64,000 nucleotides of DNA from the NCBI RefSeq assembly GCF_013336795.1, contig NZ_JAAFZT010000050.1, positions 62,499 to 126,498 of the forward strand. Direction: 5' to 3'. Position numbers and translations under genes: made by a program. This document shows, one piece after another, positions 24,159-34,800 of the stretch (its first letter is position 1; each line of letters starts with the position of its first letter). The notes below the pieces were generated by a model. It had not been told where the DNA came from. It made no database searches and saw only the letters and a program-made list of their open reading frames with translations. This DNA comes from Alteripontixanthobacter muriae (lineage in GTDB: Bacteria; Pseudomonadota; Alphaproteobacteria; Sphingomonadales; Sphingomonadaceae).

Positions 24159-27100
24159 GCCGGGGCCACCGTCATGTCCTCATCCACTTCCTCGATCTCT
24201 TCGCTCAGCCGCGCGAGATCGACATTGCGCGGCGTGCCGAAGCGGGCAACGCCGAGGTAGATTACCGGCGTCAGGAACAGGGTGAAGATCCCGGCGATGC
24301 CCAATCCGCCGAAGATTACCCAGCCGATGGACTGCCGCGCTTCCGCGCCCGCGCCAGTCGCCAGAATCAGCGGTACGGCGCCGAGCACGGTCGAGATCAG
24401 CGTCATGGCAATGGGGCGCAGGCGGATGGCGGCGGCTTCCTCGACAGCTTCTCGAACCGAGCGCCCCTGCCGTCGCAACTGGTCGGCGAATTCCACGATG
24501 AGGATGCCGTTCTTCGCCATTAATCCGATCAGCATGACGAGGCCGATCTGCGAATAGATGTTGAGCGAGGTGCCCGAGAGATACAGCGAGAACACCGCCG
24601 CCGCGAGCGCGAAGGGCACGGTCAGCACGACCACGATCGCGCTGGTCAGGCTCTCGAACTGAGCGACCAGCACGAGGAAGACAAAGACCAGCGCGAAGGC
24701 ATAGGTGAGGAGCAAATCGTTCGAGGTTTCCTCGAGGCTTTCCGCCTCGCCCTGCAGCAGCATGTCAATGTCGTCAGCCACGGTTTCCTCAGACAGTCGC
24801 TCGATCTCGTCCACCGCTTCCCGCAGGGTCGCGCCCGGCGCGATGTCGGCGCTGACTTCGATGGCGCGGCGCTGTTCCGTCCGGTCGAGTTCGGCGGCAA
24901 TGCCCTGTTCGTCAATCGTGGTCACGCTGGACAGCGGCACCAGCGTGTCATTCGCGCCCCTGACGAACAGGTTGCGCAGATCCGACGGGTTGGTGACGCT
25001 GACCGATTGCGCCGTGAGGAAGACGGGCACGGCCTGATCGCCGATGCTGAGATCGACCAGATCGTCGCCGCCGACCATCGCCCGCAGGGTCTGCGCAAGA
25101 TCATCAAGATCGACGCCGAGATCGGCGGCGCGTTGCCGGTCGATGCGGATGGACAGCTGCGGCTGCGTCGGCTGGTAGGATATGTCGGGGTTGGATAGAA
25201 TGTCGGACTGCGTGTCGATGGCCCGCGACAAGGCATCGGCGGATTCGTAGATGCGGCCATATTCCGAACCCGTCAGCGCGACCTCCAGCCCGTCGCCGCC
25301 TCCGCCGAAATTCAGTGTTCCGCGTCCGCGTGCGCTGGTGCGCGAGCCGGGGATGTCCTGCAAGGGTTCGTTCAGATCCTCGACGATTTCGGTCTGGCTG
25401 CGGTCGCGTTCGCCCCAATCGGCAAGCTGAGCGGTCACCCGGACGCGGTTCGGGTCATAGCGTCCGACGATTGAGAAGGTGCGCTCGATTTCTCCGCTGG
25501 CGAGATAGGGTTCGAGCACCTGCTCGACCTCGTCCAGCTCGTCATCCATGAAGTCGATGCCGACGCCGTCCGGCCCCGTCGCATCCACGGTGATGACGCC
25601 GCGATCCTCGTCGGGCACCAGTTCGTTGTCGAGCCCGGAGTAAAGCAGCCCCGCCAGCACGGCGAGAACGACGGCAACGATGCCGACCGTCACCGGCCGA
25701 TCGAGACAGCGGGTCAGCGCGCTTTCATACCAGTGACTGGCCTTCTGGCCCCATGATCCGATGCGGCCCGGCTCGTCATCCTTGCTGGTGAGATCGAAGC
25801 GCGCGGCGAGCGCAGGCACCAGCGACAGGGCCACGAAGGACGACAGGATCACCGCCACCGCCAGCACGAAGCCGAATTCGCGGAACAGCCGCCCGGCCTC
25901 GGAAGGCAGGAAGGATATCGGCACGAAGACGGACACCAGCACGGCGGTGGTCGCGACCACGGCGAAGAAGACCTGCCGCGTGCCGATCACGGCGGCGGCA
26001 CGGCGTCCCAGCCCCTTGTTCTGCAGGCGCTGAGCGTTCTCCAGCACCACGATGGCATCGTCGACGATGAGGCCGGTGGCCAGCACCAGCGCGAGCAGGG
26101 TCAGCAGATTGATGGAAAAGCCCATCGCCCAGATGCCCGCAATGACCCCGACCAGCGCGACGGGGATGGTGGTGCTGGGCACGACGGTGGGCCGCCATGC
26201 GCGGAAGAACACCAGCATCGTGCCGATCACCACGGCGATGGTGAAGCCGAGCGTGATCAGCACCTCGCGCACCGAGATGCGGATGAATTCGGCATCGTCC
26301 GAGACGATTTCGACATTCACATCGTCGAAGCGTTCGTTCAGCCGGTCGACTCCGTCACGAATTGAACTGGAAATGGTGATCGTGTTCGAACTGGCCTGCC
26401 GCACGACGCCCAGCCCGATGATCGGCTGCCCGTCCAGCCGCACGAAATTCGTCGCATTGGCAGGCGCGAAGATGGCTTCGGCCACGTCGCCGATGCGGGT
26501 GGTGCCGGAAATCACGATGCTCTCGATCTGTTCGGGCGTGGCGGCGGTCGCCTCTGCCCGCACCACCAGTTCCTGCGCATCGGACCGGAACGACCCGACC
26601 GGCACGTCATAGGGCGCGTTGTTCAGCGCCTCGGCCACATCGGTCAGCGCGAGGCCGAAACGGTTCAGCCGCGCCGGATCGATGCTGACGCGCATCTGCC
26701 TTTCGCGGGTGCCGAATTCCTCGATACTGGCGACCCCTTCGGCCGTCAGCAGTTCGGGGACGATGTCGTTTTCGACGATGCGCGTCAGTTCCGCCTCGTC
26801 ATAGCGGTCCGACGATATTGCCAGCGTCATGATCGGCTGGGCGTCCTGGTCCGCCTTCACCACCGTGACCTGCTCGACCCGGTCGGGCAATTCGCGGGTG
26901 ACGCGGCTGACCGCCTCACGCACGTCGGAAGCCGCCGTGTCCAGGTCGACGCCGGGATTGAACTCGACCCGAATGCGCGAATTGTTTTCCTCGCTCGACG
27001 CGTTGATCTGGCGCACGCCGGAGACTCGGGCAACCGCGCCTTCCAGCACGCTGGTCACTTCGGAATCCATCGTCTGCGGGGCAGCGCCCGGCAAATTGGC

Positions 27101-27256
27101 GGTAACGGAGACGATGGGCCGGTCGACATTTGGCAATTCGCGGACTTCCACGCCCATCAGCGCGGCGATGCCTGCAATGACGATGAGCAGGTTCAACACG
27201 CCGATCAGCAGCGGCCGCTTGACCGCCAGCATCGGCAGGTCTGACTTATTGTGCAT
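24155..27256 (-). CDS. RND multidrug efflux transporter, inner-membrane pump
   Basis: About 1033 aa, AcrB/MexF-type proton antiporter. N-terminal MLAVKRPLLIGVLNLLIVIAG is the first transmembrane helix; the TM4 relay aspartates are in ATGLIVDDAIVVLEN; the C-terminal half ends with VMLIGLMAKNGILIVEFADQ. Start at ATG 27256, overlapping the adaptor gene's end by 11 bp (27325 has no support). The charged C-terminus ends DLARLSEEIEEVDEDMTVAPA. Substrates cannot be inferred. Confidence 0.95.
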   Translation of the reverse strand: MHNKSDLPMLAVKRPLLIGVLNLLIVIAGIAALMGVEVRELPNVDRPIVSVTANLPGAAPQTMDSEVTSVLEGAVARVSGVRQINASSEENNSRIRVEFNPGVDLDTAASDVREAVSRVTRELPDRVEQVTVVKADQDAQPIMTLAISSDRYDEAELTRIVENDIVPELLTAEGVASIEEFGTRERQMRVSIDPARLNRFGLALTDVAEALNNAPYDVPVGSFRSDAQELVVRAEATAATPEQIESIVISGTTRIGDVAEAIFAPANATNFVRLDGQPIIGLGVVRQASSNTITISSSIRDGVDRLNERFDDVNVEIVSDDAEFIRISVREVLITLGFTIAVVIGTMLVFFRAWRPTVVPSTTIPVALVGVIAGIWAMGFSINLLTLLALVLATGLIVDDAIVVLENAQRLQNKGLGRRAAAVIGTRQVFFAVVATTAVLVSVFVPISFLPSEAGRLFREFGFVLAVAVILSSFVALSLVPALAARFDLTSKDDEPGRIGSWGQKASHWYESALTRCLDRPVTVGIVAVVLAVLAGLLYSGLDNELVPDEDRGVITVDATGPDGVGIDFMDDELDEVEQVLEPYLASGEIERTFSIVGRYDPNRVRVTAQLADWGERDRSQTEIVEDLNEPLQDIPGSRTSARGRGTLNFGGGGDGLEVALTGSEYGRIYESADALSRAIDTQSDILSNPDISYQPTQPQLSIRIDRQRAADLGVDLDDLAQTLRAMVGGDDLVDLSIGDQAVPVFLTAQSVSVTNPSDLRNLFVRGANDTLVPLSSVTTIDEQGIAAELDRTEQRRAIEVSADIAPGATLREAVDEIERLSEETVADDIDMLLQGEAESLEETSNDLLLTYAFALVFVFLVLVAQFESLTSAIVVVLTVPFALAAAVFSLYLSGTSLNIYSQIGLVMLIGLMAKNGILIVEFADQLRRQGRSVREAVEEAAAIRLRPIAMTLISTVLGAVPLILATGAGAEARQSIGWVIFGGLGIAGIFTLFLTPVIYLGVARFGTPRNVDLARLSEEIEEVDEDMTVAPA

Positions 27257-28334
27257 TGTCGCCGCGTGTCGGCCGAAGCTGCACGTCCTGCGGGGCAGCG
27301 TTGTTGGCGCGCACGACCCGCACATCCTGCCCGTCGCGCACCTTCTGCACGCCTTCGACGATCACGCGGTCACCCGTCCGCACATCGCCATCGACGAAGA
27401 CCAGCCCTTCACGGCGCGAGGTGATGGTCACCGGCACCCGGCGCGCCGTGCCTTCACGCACCAGGAAGAGATGCGACCCTTCGCCGCCCCAGACGATGGC
27501 TTCTTCCGGCACCGCCGCCCGCGCTTCGCCGTTGCGGCTGAAGATCACGCGGAAGCTCATGCCCGGGCGTAGCGTGTCGTCGGAATTGGAGATGGCGGTG
27601 CGGACGGTGAAATTGCGCGTGTCCTGCGAAATGCGCGCGTCGGTAGTCACTACGCGGGCATCGATGGTGCGTGAGGGGTCGGAGAAAGGCGTGACCTGCA
27701 CGACCTGCCCGGGGCGCAAGGCGTTGAATACCGCTTCGGGCGCGGGAAAATCCACGTAGAGCGTCTCGCGCTTGTCGATCTGTGTGATCGGCGTGCTGTC
27801 GTTCACCCGGTCGCCGCGGTCGATCTCGGTCAGGCCGACATGGCCGGAAAAGGGCGCGCGCACGACCCTGTCGCCCAGGTCCACCTCGGCCTGCTGCAAG
27901 GCCACGCGGGCGGAGGCGAGGGCGGTCTCACCCGCCTCGATCTGGCTTTCCGACAAGGCGCCGGTGTCCTCGATGCGGCGATAGCGCGTCAGCAATTGAT
28001 CGGCCTCGCTCACCTGCACGCGCGCGGCGTCAACCGCCAGGCTTTCGGCCCGCGCGTCGAGGCGCAGGAGCGGCTCGCCCTCGCGCACGTAATCGCCGGC
28101 GCTGAACAACACGCTGGTCACGCGGCCGGACGTTTCCGGATAAATCTCGGCAGAGGTGGTCGCGCGCGCCGTGCCGATCGCCTCGACCTCAAGCTGTTCG
28201 GGCAGCACCCTGACTGGCTGGGCGATGACCACGACCGGATCACGTTCGGGCGCGGCTTCCTCTTCGGAGCATCCGGCAACTGCGATCGCGAGACTGAATG
28301 CGGCGGTCAGCCGGCGAGCTAGCTTGAAACCCAT
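27246..28334 (-). CDS. RND efflux periplasmic adaptor (membrane fusion lipoprotein)
   Basis: About 362 aa. Lipobox AIAVAGCSEEE. The biotinyl-lipoyl-like hybrid motif (AEIYPETSGRVTSVLFSAGDYVREGEPLLRLD), the helical hairpin and the second lipoyl half (RVVRAPFSGHVGLTEIDRGDRV) are all seen. It is first in the efflux operon. Start at ATG 28334 with AGGTGGG upstream. No local regulator gene adjoins the operon. Confidence 0.93.
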   Translation of the reverse strand: MGFKLARRLTAAFSLAIAVAGCSEEEAAPERDPVVVIAQPVRVLPEQLEVEAIGTARATTSAEIYPETSGRVTSVLFSAGDYVREGEPLLRLDARAESLAVDAARVQVSEADQLLTRYRRIEDTGALSESQIEAGETALASARVALQQAEVDLGDRVVRAPFSGHVGLTEIDRGDRVNDSTPITQIDKRETLYVDFPAPEAVFNALRPGQVVQVTPFSDPSRTIDARVVTTDARISQDTRNFTVRTAISNSDDTLRPGMSFRVIFSRNGEARAAVPEEAIVWGGEGSHLFLVREGTARRVPVTITSRREGLVFVDGDVRTGDRVIVEGVQKVRDGQDVRVVRANNAAPQDVQLRPTRGDNAQ

Positions 28335-28398
28335 GCAGCCCACCTATCGGAGCCGCACGGCTTGGGAAAGATTAGTTTGGAGATTTGGCGCGGAAAGA

Positions 28399-29094
28399 TC
28401 AGCGATCGAGCCGTTTCGCCAGCCGCACGAGCAAGCCGATCAGCGGCGGCACCAGCACCAGGGACAGCACGACCTTGGCCAGCATCTGCCCCGCCAGCAG
28501 CGAGCCGATGGGAAATTCGCCATAGAAAGCAAGGGTGATGAAGATGATTGTATCGACGATCTGGCTGAGCGCCGAAGCAATGCCGCCGCGCACCATCATC
28601 CAGAGATTGCCGTCATTCGATCCGCTGCCGCGCAGCCAGTCGAAAATACGCACATTCAGGATCAGCGACACGCCATAGGCAACCGGCCCCGCCGCCATGA
28701 TTCGCGGCGTCTGGGTCAGCACCTGTTCGAAAGCGGCAATATTCTCGGGCGGCATGGCGGATGACACCGGCAGCATGAGGACCAGCAGGATCAGCAGGAT
28801 CGAAGCGGCCAGCGGCAGGAATCCCCACAGCACCATCCGGTCCGCGACGGAGCGACCGTACAGATGGCTGACCGTGCTCGACAGCACCACCAGCATCAGG
28901 AAGGCGAAAATCCCCGCTTCGACCGCCAAGGGGCCGAGCGCCACCTGCTTGAATCCCAGCACACCCGCCAGCACCGTCATGCCGCCATAGAACAGCGCAT
29001 AGACGAACAGCGCGCGCGGTATGCCGCCGGGGCTCAGCACGGCCGCTGCCGCCGGATGATCCTGGGTGTCGGAGTGAATGGTGGGTTCCTGCAT
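28399..29094 (-). CDS. yhhQ: Queuosine precursor transporter (YhhQ/DUF165)
   Basis: 231 aa, about six transmembrane helices, matching the ECF-like YhhQ family that imports 7-cyano-7-deazaguanine/queuine precursors for tRNA modification. Family-type segments: FLMLVVLSSTVSHLYGRSVADRMVLWG and GGIASALSQIVDTIIFITLAFYG. Separate from the efflux operon. A T-tailed hairpin sits in its leader. Confidence 0.85.
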   Translation of the reverse strand: MQEPTIHSDTQDHPAAAAVLSPGGIPRALFVYALFYGGMTVLAGVLGFKQVALGPLAVEAGIFAFLMLVVLSSTVSHLYGRSVADRMVLWGFLPLAASILLILLVLMLPVSSAMPPENIAAFEQVLTQTPRIMAAGPVAYGVSLILNVRIFDWLRGSGSNDGNLWMMVRGGIASALSQIVDTIIFITLAFYGEFPIGSLLAGQMLAKVVLSLVLVPPLIGLLVRLAKRLDR

Positions 29095-29117
29095 CGTGCA
29101 CGCCTATGCGAGAGCGG

Positions 29118-29145
29118 AAAAAAAGGAAAGGTGCCGGGAACCTTT
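29118..29145 (-). promoter_or_regulatory. T-tailed hairpin in the yhhQ leader (attenuator candidate)
   Basis: On the minus strand AAAGGT-TCCCGGC-ACCTTT is followed by CC and a run of seven T, ending 23 bp before the yhhQ start. No minus-strand gene lies upstream that needs a terminator, so it may be a premature terminator controlling yhhQ. The stem is short and AT-rich. Confidence 0.4.
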
Positions 29146-29294
29146 TGCCCAGTCGCAATTCCTTCGCATTTGACTGGCGGGCAACAAAAGGCAAGAGAGC
29201 GCCGCGGACGGGCAGCGCGGCACATGATTCCTGCAATCGGCAGGCCGATCAATCATGAAAAAGCGCAAAGCGTCCCTCCAAGCAAAGGACGACA

Positions 29295-30629
29295 ATGCCA
29301 CCCGTCATCATGAGCCTCATCGGTATTGTCGCGATTCTGCTTATCGCCTTCCTGCTTTCGTCGGGCAAACGCCGTATCAGCCTGCGCGTGGTGGGCGCGG
29401 CCTTCGCGCTGCAGGCGCTGCTCGCCTTCCTGGTGCTGCGCACGCCGTGGGGCCGCGCGGCGATACAGGGCATGTCGAACGGCGTGGCGGCGCTGCTGTC
29501 CTATGCCGACCGGGGCACCGAATTCCTGTTCGGGGCGAGCGAGGGCAATCCGCTTGCCAACACTTTCGCGCTGGGCGCCCTGCCGGTCATCATCTTCTTC
29601 GCGGCGCTGGTTTCGATCCTTTATCACCTCGGCGTGATGCAGCGGATCGTCCGCTGGGTCGGCGGGGCCATCGGCTGGCTGACCGGCATCACACGCGTCG
29701 AATCGCTGGGCGCTGCGGCCAACATCTTCGTCGGCCAGTCGGAAAGCCCGCTGGTGGTCCGCCCCTATCTCGCCGGCCTCGTGCCGTCGCAGCTGTTCAC
29801 GCTGATGACGGTCGGCATGGCGGGCGTCGCCGGAACGATCCTTGCCGCCTATGCCGGGCTGCTGGGCAACGAATATCTGCCCTATCTGCTGGCGGGTGCC
29901 TTCATGTCGGCGCCGGGCGGTATCCTCATGGCCAAGATCATGATGCCTGACGATGAAGTCGTCGCCGATGTCACGGTGGATGGCAGCGAGGATGAGCGCC
30001 TGGCCCTTCCGCGCGGCCGGATCAGTGCCGAAGGTCCCGCAGCCCTGACCGAGGGCGGCCGCGCGCATGAGGTGGAAGTCGCCGAAACCTTCGAGGAAGG
30101 CCAGCGGCCCGCCAACATCATCGAAGCCGCGGCACAAGGCGCGCAGACCGGCGTGAAGCTGGCGGTCGCCGTCGGTGCGATGGTCCTGGCATTCGTGGCG
30201 CTTGTGGCGCTGGCGAACGGATTGCTCGGCTGGGCGGGCAGCTGGTTCGGCTTCCCTGAACTGTCGTTCCAGATGCTGCTGGGCCTGATCTTCGCGCCCG
30301 TCATGTTCCTGATCGGAATCCCGTGGGAAGACGCGGGGATCGCCGGCGGGCTGTTCGGCACCAAGATCGTGCTCAACGAATTCGTCGCCTTCATCGAACT
30401 GGGCCAGATCGACACGCTGGTGCTGTCCGAACGCAGCCGCGCGATCGTTACTTTCGCCCTGTGCGGTTTCGCCAATTTCAGCTCCATCGCCATCCAGATG
30501 GCCGTGACCGGCGGCCTCGCGCCCAACCAGCGCCCCGTCATCGCCCGGCTGGGCCTGCGCGCATTGGCGGCAGGTTCGCTCGCCAATCTGATGAGCGCGG
30601 CACTGGCGGGGCTGTTCCTGCCTTACTAG
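29295..30629 (+). CDS. nupC: Concentrative nucleoside transporter (NupC/CNT family)
   Basis: 444 aa inner-membrane Na+/H+-coupled nucleoside importer. Characteristic segments: LPVIIFFAALVSILYHLGVMQ, AANIFVGQSESPLVVRPYL (substrate site) and GGLFGTKIVLNEFVAF. A hydrophilic acidic insert (about residues 220-270) separates the halves, longer than in E. coli NupC. AAAGGACGACA precedes the ATG. Divergent from yhhQ. Confidence 0.93.
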   Translation: MPPVIMSLIGIVAILLIAFLLSSGKRRISLRVVGAAFALQALLAFLVLRTPWGRAAIQGMSNGVAALLSYADRGTEFLFGASEGNPLANTFALGALPVIIFFAALVSILYHLGVMQRIVRWVGGAIGWLTGITRVESLGAAANIFVGQSESPLVVRPYLAGLVPSQLFTLMTVGMAGVAGTILAAYAGLLGNEYLPYLLAGAFMSAPGGILMAKIMMPDDEVVADVTVDGSEDERLALPRGRISAEGPAALTEGGRAHEVEVAETFEEGQRPANIIEAAAQGAQTGVKLAVAVGAMVLAFVALVALANGLLGWAGSWFGFPELSFQMLLGLIFAPVMFLIGIPWEDAGIAGGLFGTKIVLNEFVAFIELGQIDTLVLSERSRAIVTFALCGFANFSSIAIQMAVTGGLAPNQRPVIARLGLRALAAGSLANLMSAALAGLFLPY

Positions 30630-30661
30630 ATTGTTCGATATTTCTTCCCCTGAGGATCGTC

Positions 30662-31588
30662 ATGTCTTCCATTGCCTCCGTTTCGCTGTCCCGCCCGCTC
30701 GAAGATGTCGCCGATGCGCTTGGCCGCAGTTTCGGCGAATATGGCTTCGCCATCATTCGCGACCACGGGATTCCCGCCGACCTGATCGCGGAAGCTGAGG
30801 CGCTGGCAAAAGCGTTCTTCGCTCTGCCGGACGAAACCAAGCGCGCCTACAAGCTTGAAGGCGGCGGCGGCGCGCGCGGATACACGCCCTTCGGAACCGA
30901 GAAAGCAAAGGACGCCAAGGTCCACGATCTGAAGGAATTCTGGCACGTCGGACGCGACCTTCCTGCCGACCACCCGCTGTCCTCTTTCATGGCACCCAAT
31001 ATCTGGCCGACGGAGCTGCCCGAGTTCCGCGATATTCTCACCCGGCTCTACACCGCATTCGAGGAAGCCGGGGGCCGCGTGCTGGAAGCGATCGCGCTGC
31101 ATCTCGGGCGTGACCGCAATTTCTTCGCGCCCACGGTTGAGGACGGCAATTCGGTCATGCGCCTGCTGCATTACCCGCCGCTGCAGGGCGAGGACAGCGA
31201 AGGCGCCATTCGCGCCGCCGCGCATGGCGACATCAACACCATCACCCTGCTGCTGGGCGCGGAAGAAGCGGGTCTTGAACTGCTGACGAAGGACGGCGAA
31301 TGGCTGGCGGTCGATCCGCCGGAAGGTGCGCTGGTCGTCAATATCGGCGATATGCTGGACCGGCTGACGGGCGGCCGCCTGCGCTCCACGGTGCACCGCG
31401 TCGTCAATCCAAGCGGGGCGGCGGCGAAGCGGTCGCGCTATTCCATGCCCTTCTTCCTGCACTTCCGCCCGGATTACGTCATCGACGTGCTGGAAGATTG
31501 CCGCAGCGGCGAATCGGCAGAGGTTCCCCCGCCGATTTCCAGCCACGATTACCTGATGCAGCGGCTGCGCGAGATCAATCTGGCGTAA
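30662..31588 (+). CDS. 2-oxoglutarate/Fe(II) oxygenase (isopenicillin-N-synthase-like)
   Basis: 308 aa. DIOX_N region (FGEYGFAIIRDHGIPADLI) plus the 2OG-Fe(II) jelly roll: iron ligands His-x-Asp in AAHGDINTITLLLG, distal His in RSTVHRVVN, and the 2OG-binding Arg in RYSMPFFLHF. ATG at 30662 with TGAGGA upstream, 32 bp after nupC, so probably co-transcribed. Pairing with a nucleoside importer makes a modified-nucleoside or small-molecule hydroxylase possible, but the substrate is unknown. Confidence 0.88.
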   Translation: MSSIASVSLSRPLEDVADALGRSFGEYGFAIIRDHGIPADLIAEAEALAKAFFALPDETKRAYKLEGGGGARGYTPFGTEKAKDAKVHDLKEFWHVGRDLPADHPLSSFMAPNIWPTELPEFRDILTRLYTAFEEAGGRVLEAIALHLGRDRNFFAPTVEDGNSVMRLLHYPPLQGEDSEGAIRAAAHGDINTITLLLGAEEAGLELLTKDGEWLAVDPPEGALVVNIGDMLDRLTGGRLRSTVHRVVNPSGAAAKRSRYSMPFFLHFRPDYVIDVLEDCRSGESAEVPPPISSHDYLMQRLREINLA

Positions 31589-31892
31589 AAGGTTCCTGAG
31601 AAAAACCGAAGTTGGCTGTGGAGAAACGATAATCCGCAGTTGTTGCATTGCAGCAACATAAAGAAATTACGTATATTCAAGGGTTTATGAAGGCGCCAGC
31701 CAGCAGGCGCTTTTGCGCCACCTGCTGTCATATTGCTGCAATAAAACTTTCTTCTTACCGCATTGTGCAGCGCCTAGCCGGGCGTCGTAGCCAGCAACCC
31801 GCACAATCCTCCGGTCGTCCTTTCGGCGCCGGTTCGTCGCGGGCGAGGGGTCGCATGGAATTCTTGAATGTCACGCAAAGGGATCGTCTGAC
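31589..31892. other. 304-bp intergenic region upstream of the TonB receptor
   Basis: No gene seen. It holds a palindrome TGTTGCATTGCAGCAACA at 31641-31658 (6-bp arms, similar to TTGC/GCAA sites bound by PhaR-type regulators), a strong hairpin at 31701-31727 (CAGCAGG / CCTGCTG with inner CGC-TTTT-GCG) and TTGCTGCAATAA at 31733. Probably promoter and leader of the receptor gene. Confidence 0.5.
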
Positions 31893-34800
31893 ATGAAAAT
31901 TAAGTATCTTCTGGCTGCCAGCGTCGTCAGCCTTTCGGCCGGCGTGATGCTGCCTGCGCCTGCTGCTGCGCAGCAGATTACTTCGGGGATCGAAGGCACC
32001 GTGTCTTCCGCCGACGGCGTTGCACTTCCCGGTGCGATCGTCACCGTGACCGACACTCGCACCAATCAGGTGCGCACGATCACCACCGGTTCTGACGGCA
32101 CGTTCCGCGCGGGCAATCTCGTCCCCGGCGGCCCTTACCAGGTAACCGCCGTCGCCGATGGCTACGAAGGTCAGACGGTCCTCGATCAGTTCATCACGGT
32201 CTCGGGCAATCTCTCGTTCAACTTTGAACTGACCCCGGCTGATGCAGGCATCGTAAGTGATGTGATCGTCGTGACGGGCGCCCGCGCCGGTGTAACCCAG
32301 CTCGCTGTCGGCCCCGGCACGGCATTCGGCGAAGAGACGCTGGAAAGCTTCCCCTCGATCACGCGTGACGTTCGCGACATCATCCGCCTCGACCCGCGCG
32401 TCAGCATCGACCGCGACAACGAAGTGGACCGCGTGTCCTGCCTCGGCGGTAACGATCGCTCCAACACCTTCACTGTCGACGGCATCGTCCAGGCCGACGT
32501 CTTCGGCCTCAACGGCACGCCCTTCGCCTCGCGCAACTCGCTGCCGCTGCCATTCGACGTCATCCGCGAAACCAGCGTCGAGTTCGCACCGTTCGACGTC
32601 GAATATTCCGACTTCACCGGCTGCCTCGTCAACGTCATCACGAAGTCGGGCACAAACCAGTTCCACGGCAGCGCCTTCTTCACCTTCCGCAATGAAGATT
32701 TACGCGGCAACACGATCGACGGCGACGATTTCACTGCCGCCGCATTCGAGGAAAAGCGCTGGGGTGCCACGCTGAACGGGCCCATCGTCCCCGACCGCCT
32801 GTTCTTCAGCCTTGGCTATGAAGAAACCGACCTCGGTGACAGCAACGACTTCGGACCGCAGGGGCTGAATTTCCCGAATGAAGCCGCATTCGTCGACGTG
32901 GACCAGTTCAACCGCTTCGCAGGTATCGCAAACAGCGTCTACGGCCAGGATGTGGGTGAATATCCCCGTGCACTGCCGGAAAGCTCGCAGCGTTATTTCG
33001 GCCGTGTCGACGCCTACATTACCGACGATCACCGGGTCGAGGCGACCTATCAGAAGCTGAAGGAAACGAATGTCGAATCCGACACCGGCTTCAACGAACT
33101 GACCGGTCTCAACAGCTTCGAGGACGAAGGCACCGATTCCGATTATTACGCCCTTCGCCTCTATTCCAACTGGAGCGACACCTTCTCGACCGAACTGCGC
33201 CTCAGCCGTGCCGACGTCAGCGACGTGCAGGGCCCGGTCGGTTTCGGTGAAGCGCAGTCCGAAAATCCGACGGTACGTCTCGTGGTCGGGGTGCAGAACA
33301 CCGATCCTGGCGATGGCAGCATCACCAACGGCTTCCTCAGCACCGGACCCGGCATCTTCCGTTCGGCTAACGCGCTGCAGACGCAGATCGACCAGGCCCG
33401 GTTCCAGGCGACGGCCGATGCCGGCAACCACCAGCTGAAGGTGGGCGTGGAACTGAACGAACTGGAAGTCTACAATCTGTTCGCAGCCAATGCGACGGGT
33501 ACGCTGTTCTTCCGCAATCTCGACGATTTCCAGAACGGCCTCGTGGCGAGCGGCAATTTCTCCTCCACCTTCTCCAATCCGGATGAACTGGCAGAGGGCC
33601 TGCTGGGCGGCGGCGTCATCAACGCCACGCCGAGCGGCGACATCAACGAAGCGGCCGCGACGTTCAACCGGACCATCTACAGCTTCTACGTGCAGGATGA
33701 TTGGCAGGCGACGCCGCAGCTCGGCCTGACCGCGGGCATCCGCGCGCAGTTGTATGACGGCTCGGCACCGACGGCGAACCCGAACTTCCTCGACCGTTAC
33801 GGCTTCACCAACCGCGTGGCGTTCTCCAGCATTCCGCCGGTTTTCCTGCCGCGTGTTGCCGCGACCTATGAATTCGACAATTACGGGTTCCTGTCCAACT
33901 CGCGCGTCACGGGCGGCGTCGGCATCTTTGCCGGCGGCGATCCGGTGGTGTTCTTCTCCAACGCATTCTCGAACAACGGTTTCAACACCGGCGAAGGCAC
34001 CACCTTCACCGATGCTTGCGATGCGATCCGGAATGCCGATGGCACGATCGACATCCTGCAGGGCGGCAGCTTCAACGGCTTCCCCGAATGCGCGCGTCTC
34101 GCCGGTTCGGATCGGGCGGCGCAGGGCCTTTCCGACACGCAATCCACCGATCCCGACTTCGAAATCCCCACGGTGCTTCGTGCCAACGTCGGTTTCGGAA
34201 CGCGCTTCGGCGTCGGCGACGGGTTCTTCGGCGACTGGCAGCTCAACCTCGACTACATCTACAGCCGCTTCCAGAACACGCTGAACTTCGTGGACCTGTC
34301 GCAGGTGATCAACCCGTCGCTCGGCGCGGCAGGCTTCACCGTCGATGGCCGTCCGATCTATCGGGCCATCGATCCCACTGCCAATGGCTGCGATGCCGAT
34401 CTGCAGGGAACGGGCGGAACGCCGCCGGTCTATACCAATCTCAGCCCTGCCTGTTTCGCGACCGGACGGGATGACGAACTGCAGCTGACCAACGGCCCCG
34501 ATTATGAAAGCCACGTCGCATCCATCGCGCTGGCCAAGAATCTCGGCCGCGGCGTGTTCACCGACGATGGCGACGTCGGTTTCCGGCTCGGCTACGCCTA
34601 TACCGACAGCGAGAACAACCGGAACATCGGGTCGTCGACCGCTACGTCCAATTTCGACGTGACGGCCGCTTTCGACCGCCAGAACCCGGCGATCTCGACG
34701 TCCAACTTCGAAACGAAGCACAATTTCACGGCAGCCTTCAGCTTCCAGGAAGCTTTCTTCGAAGATTACCAGACCAGCCTGGGCCTGTTCTTCAGCGCCC

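Noticed and set aside
29118-29250. preQ1-I riboswitch before yhhQ
   Set aside because: GGTTC in the hairpin resembles the class I stem-loop, but the required A-rich tail is replaced by a T run. Kept only as an attenuator candidate.
29253-30137. 294-aa antisense frame opposite nupC
   Set aside because: His/Arg/Gln-rich shadow with no motif; nupC explains the region.
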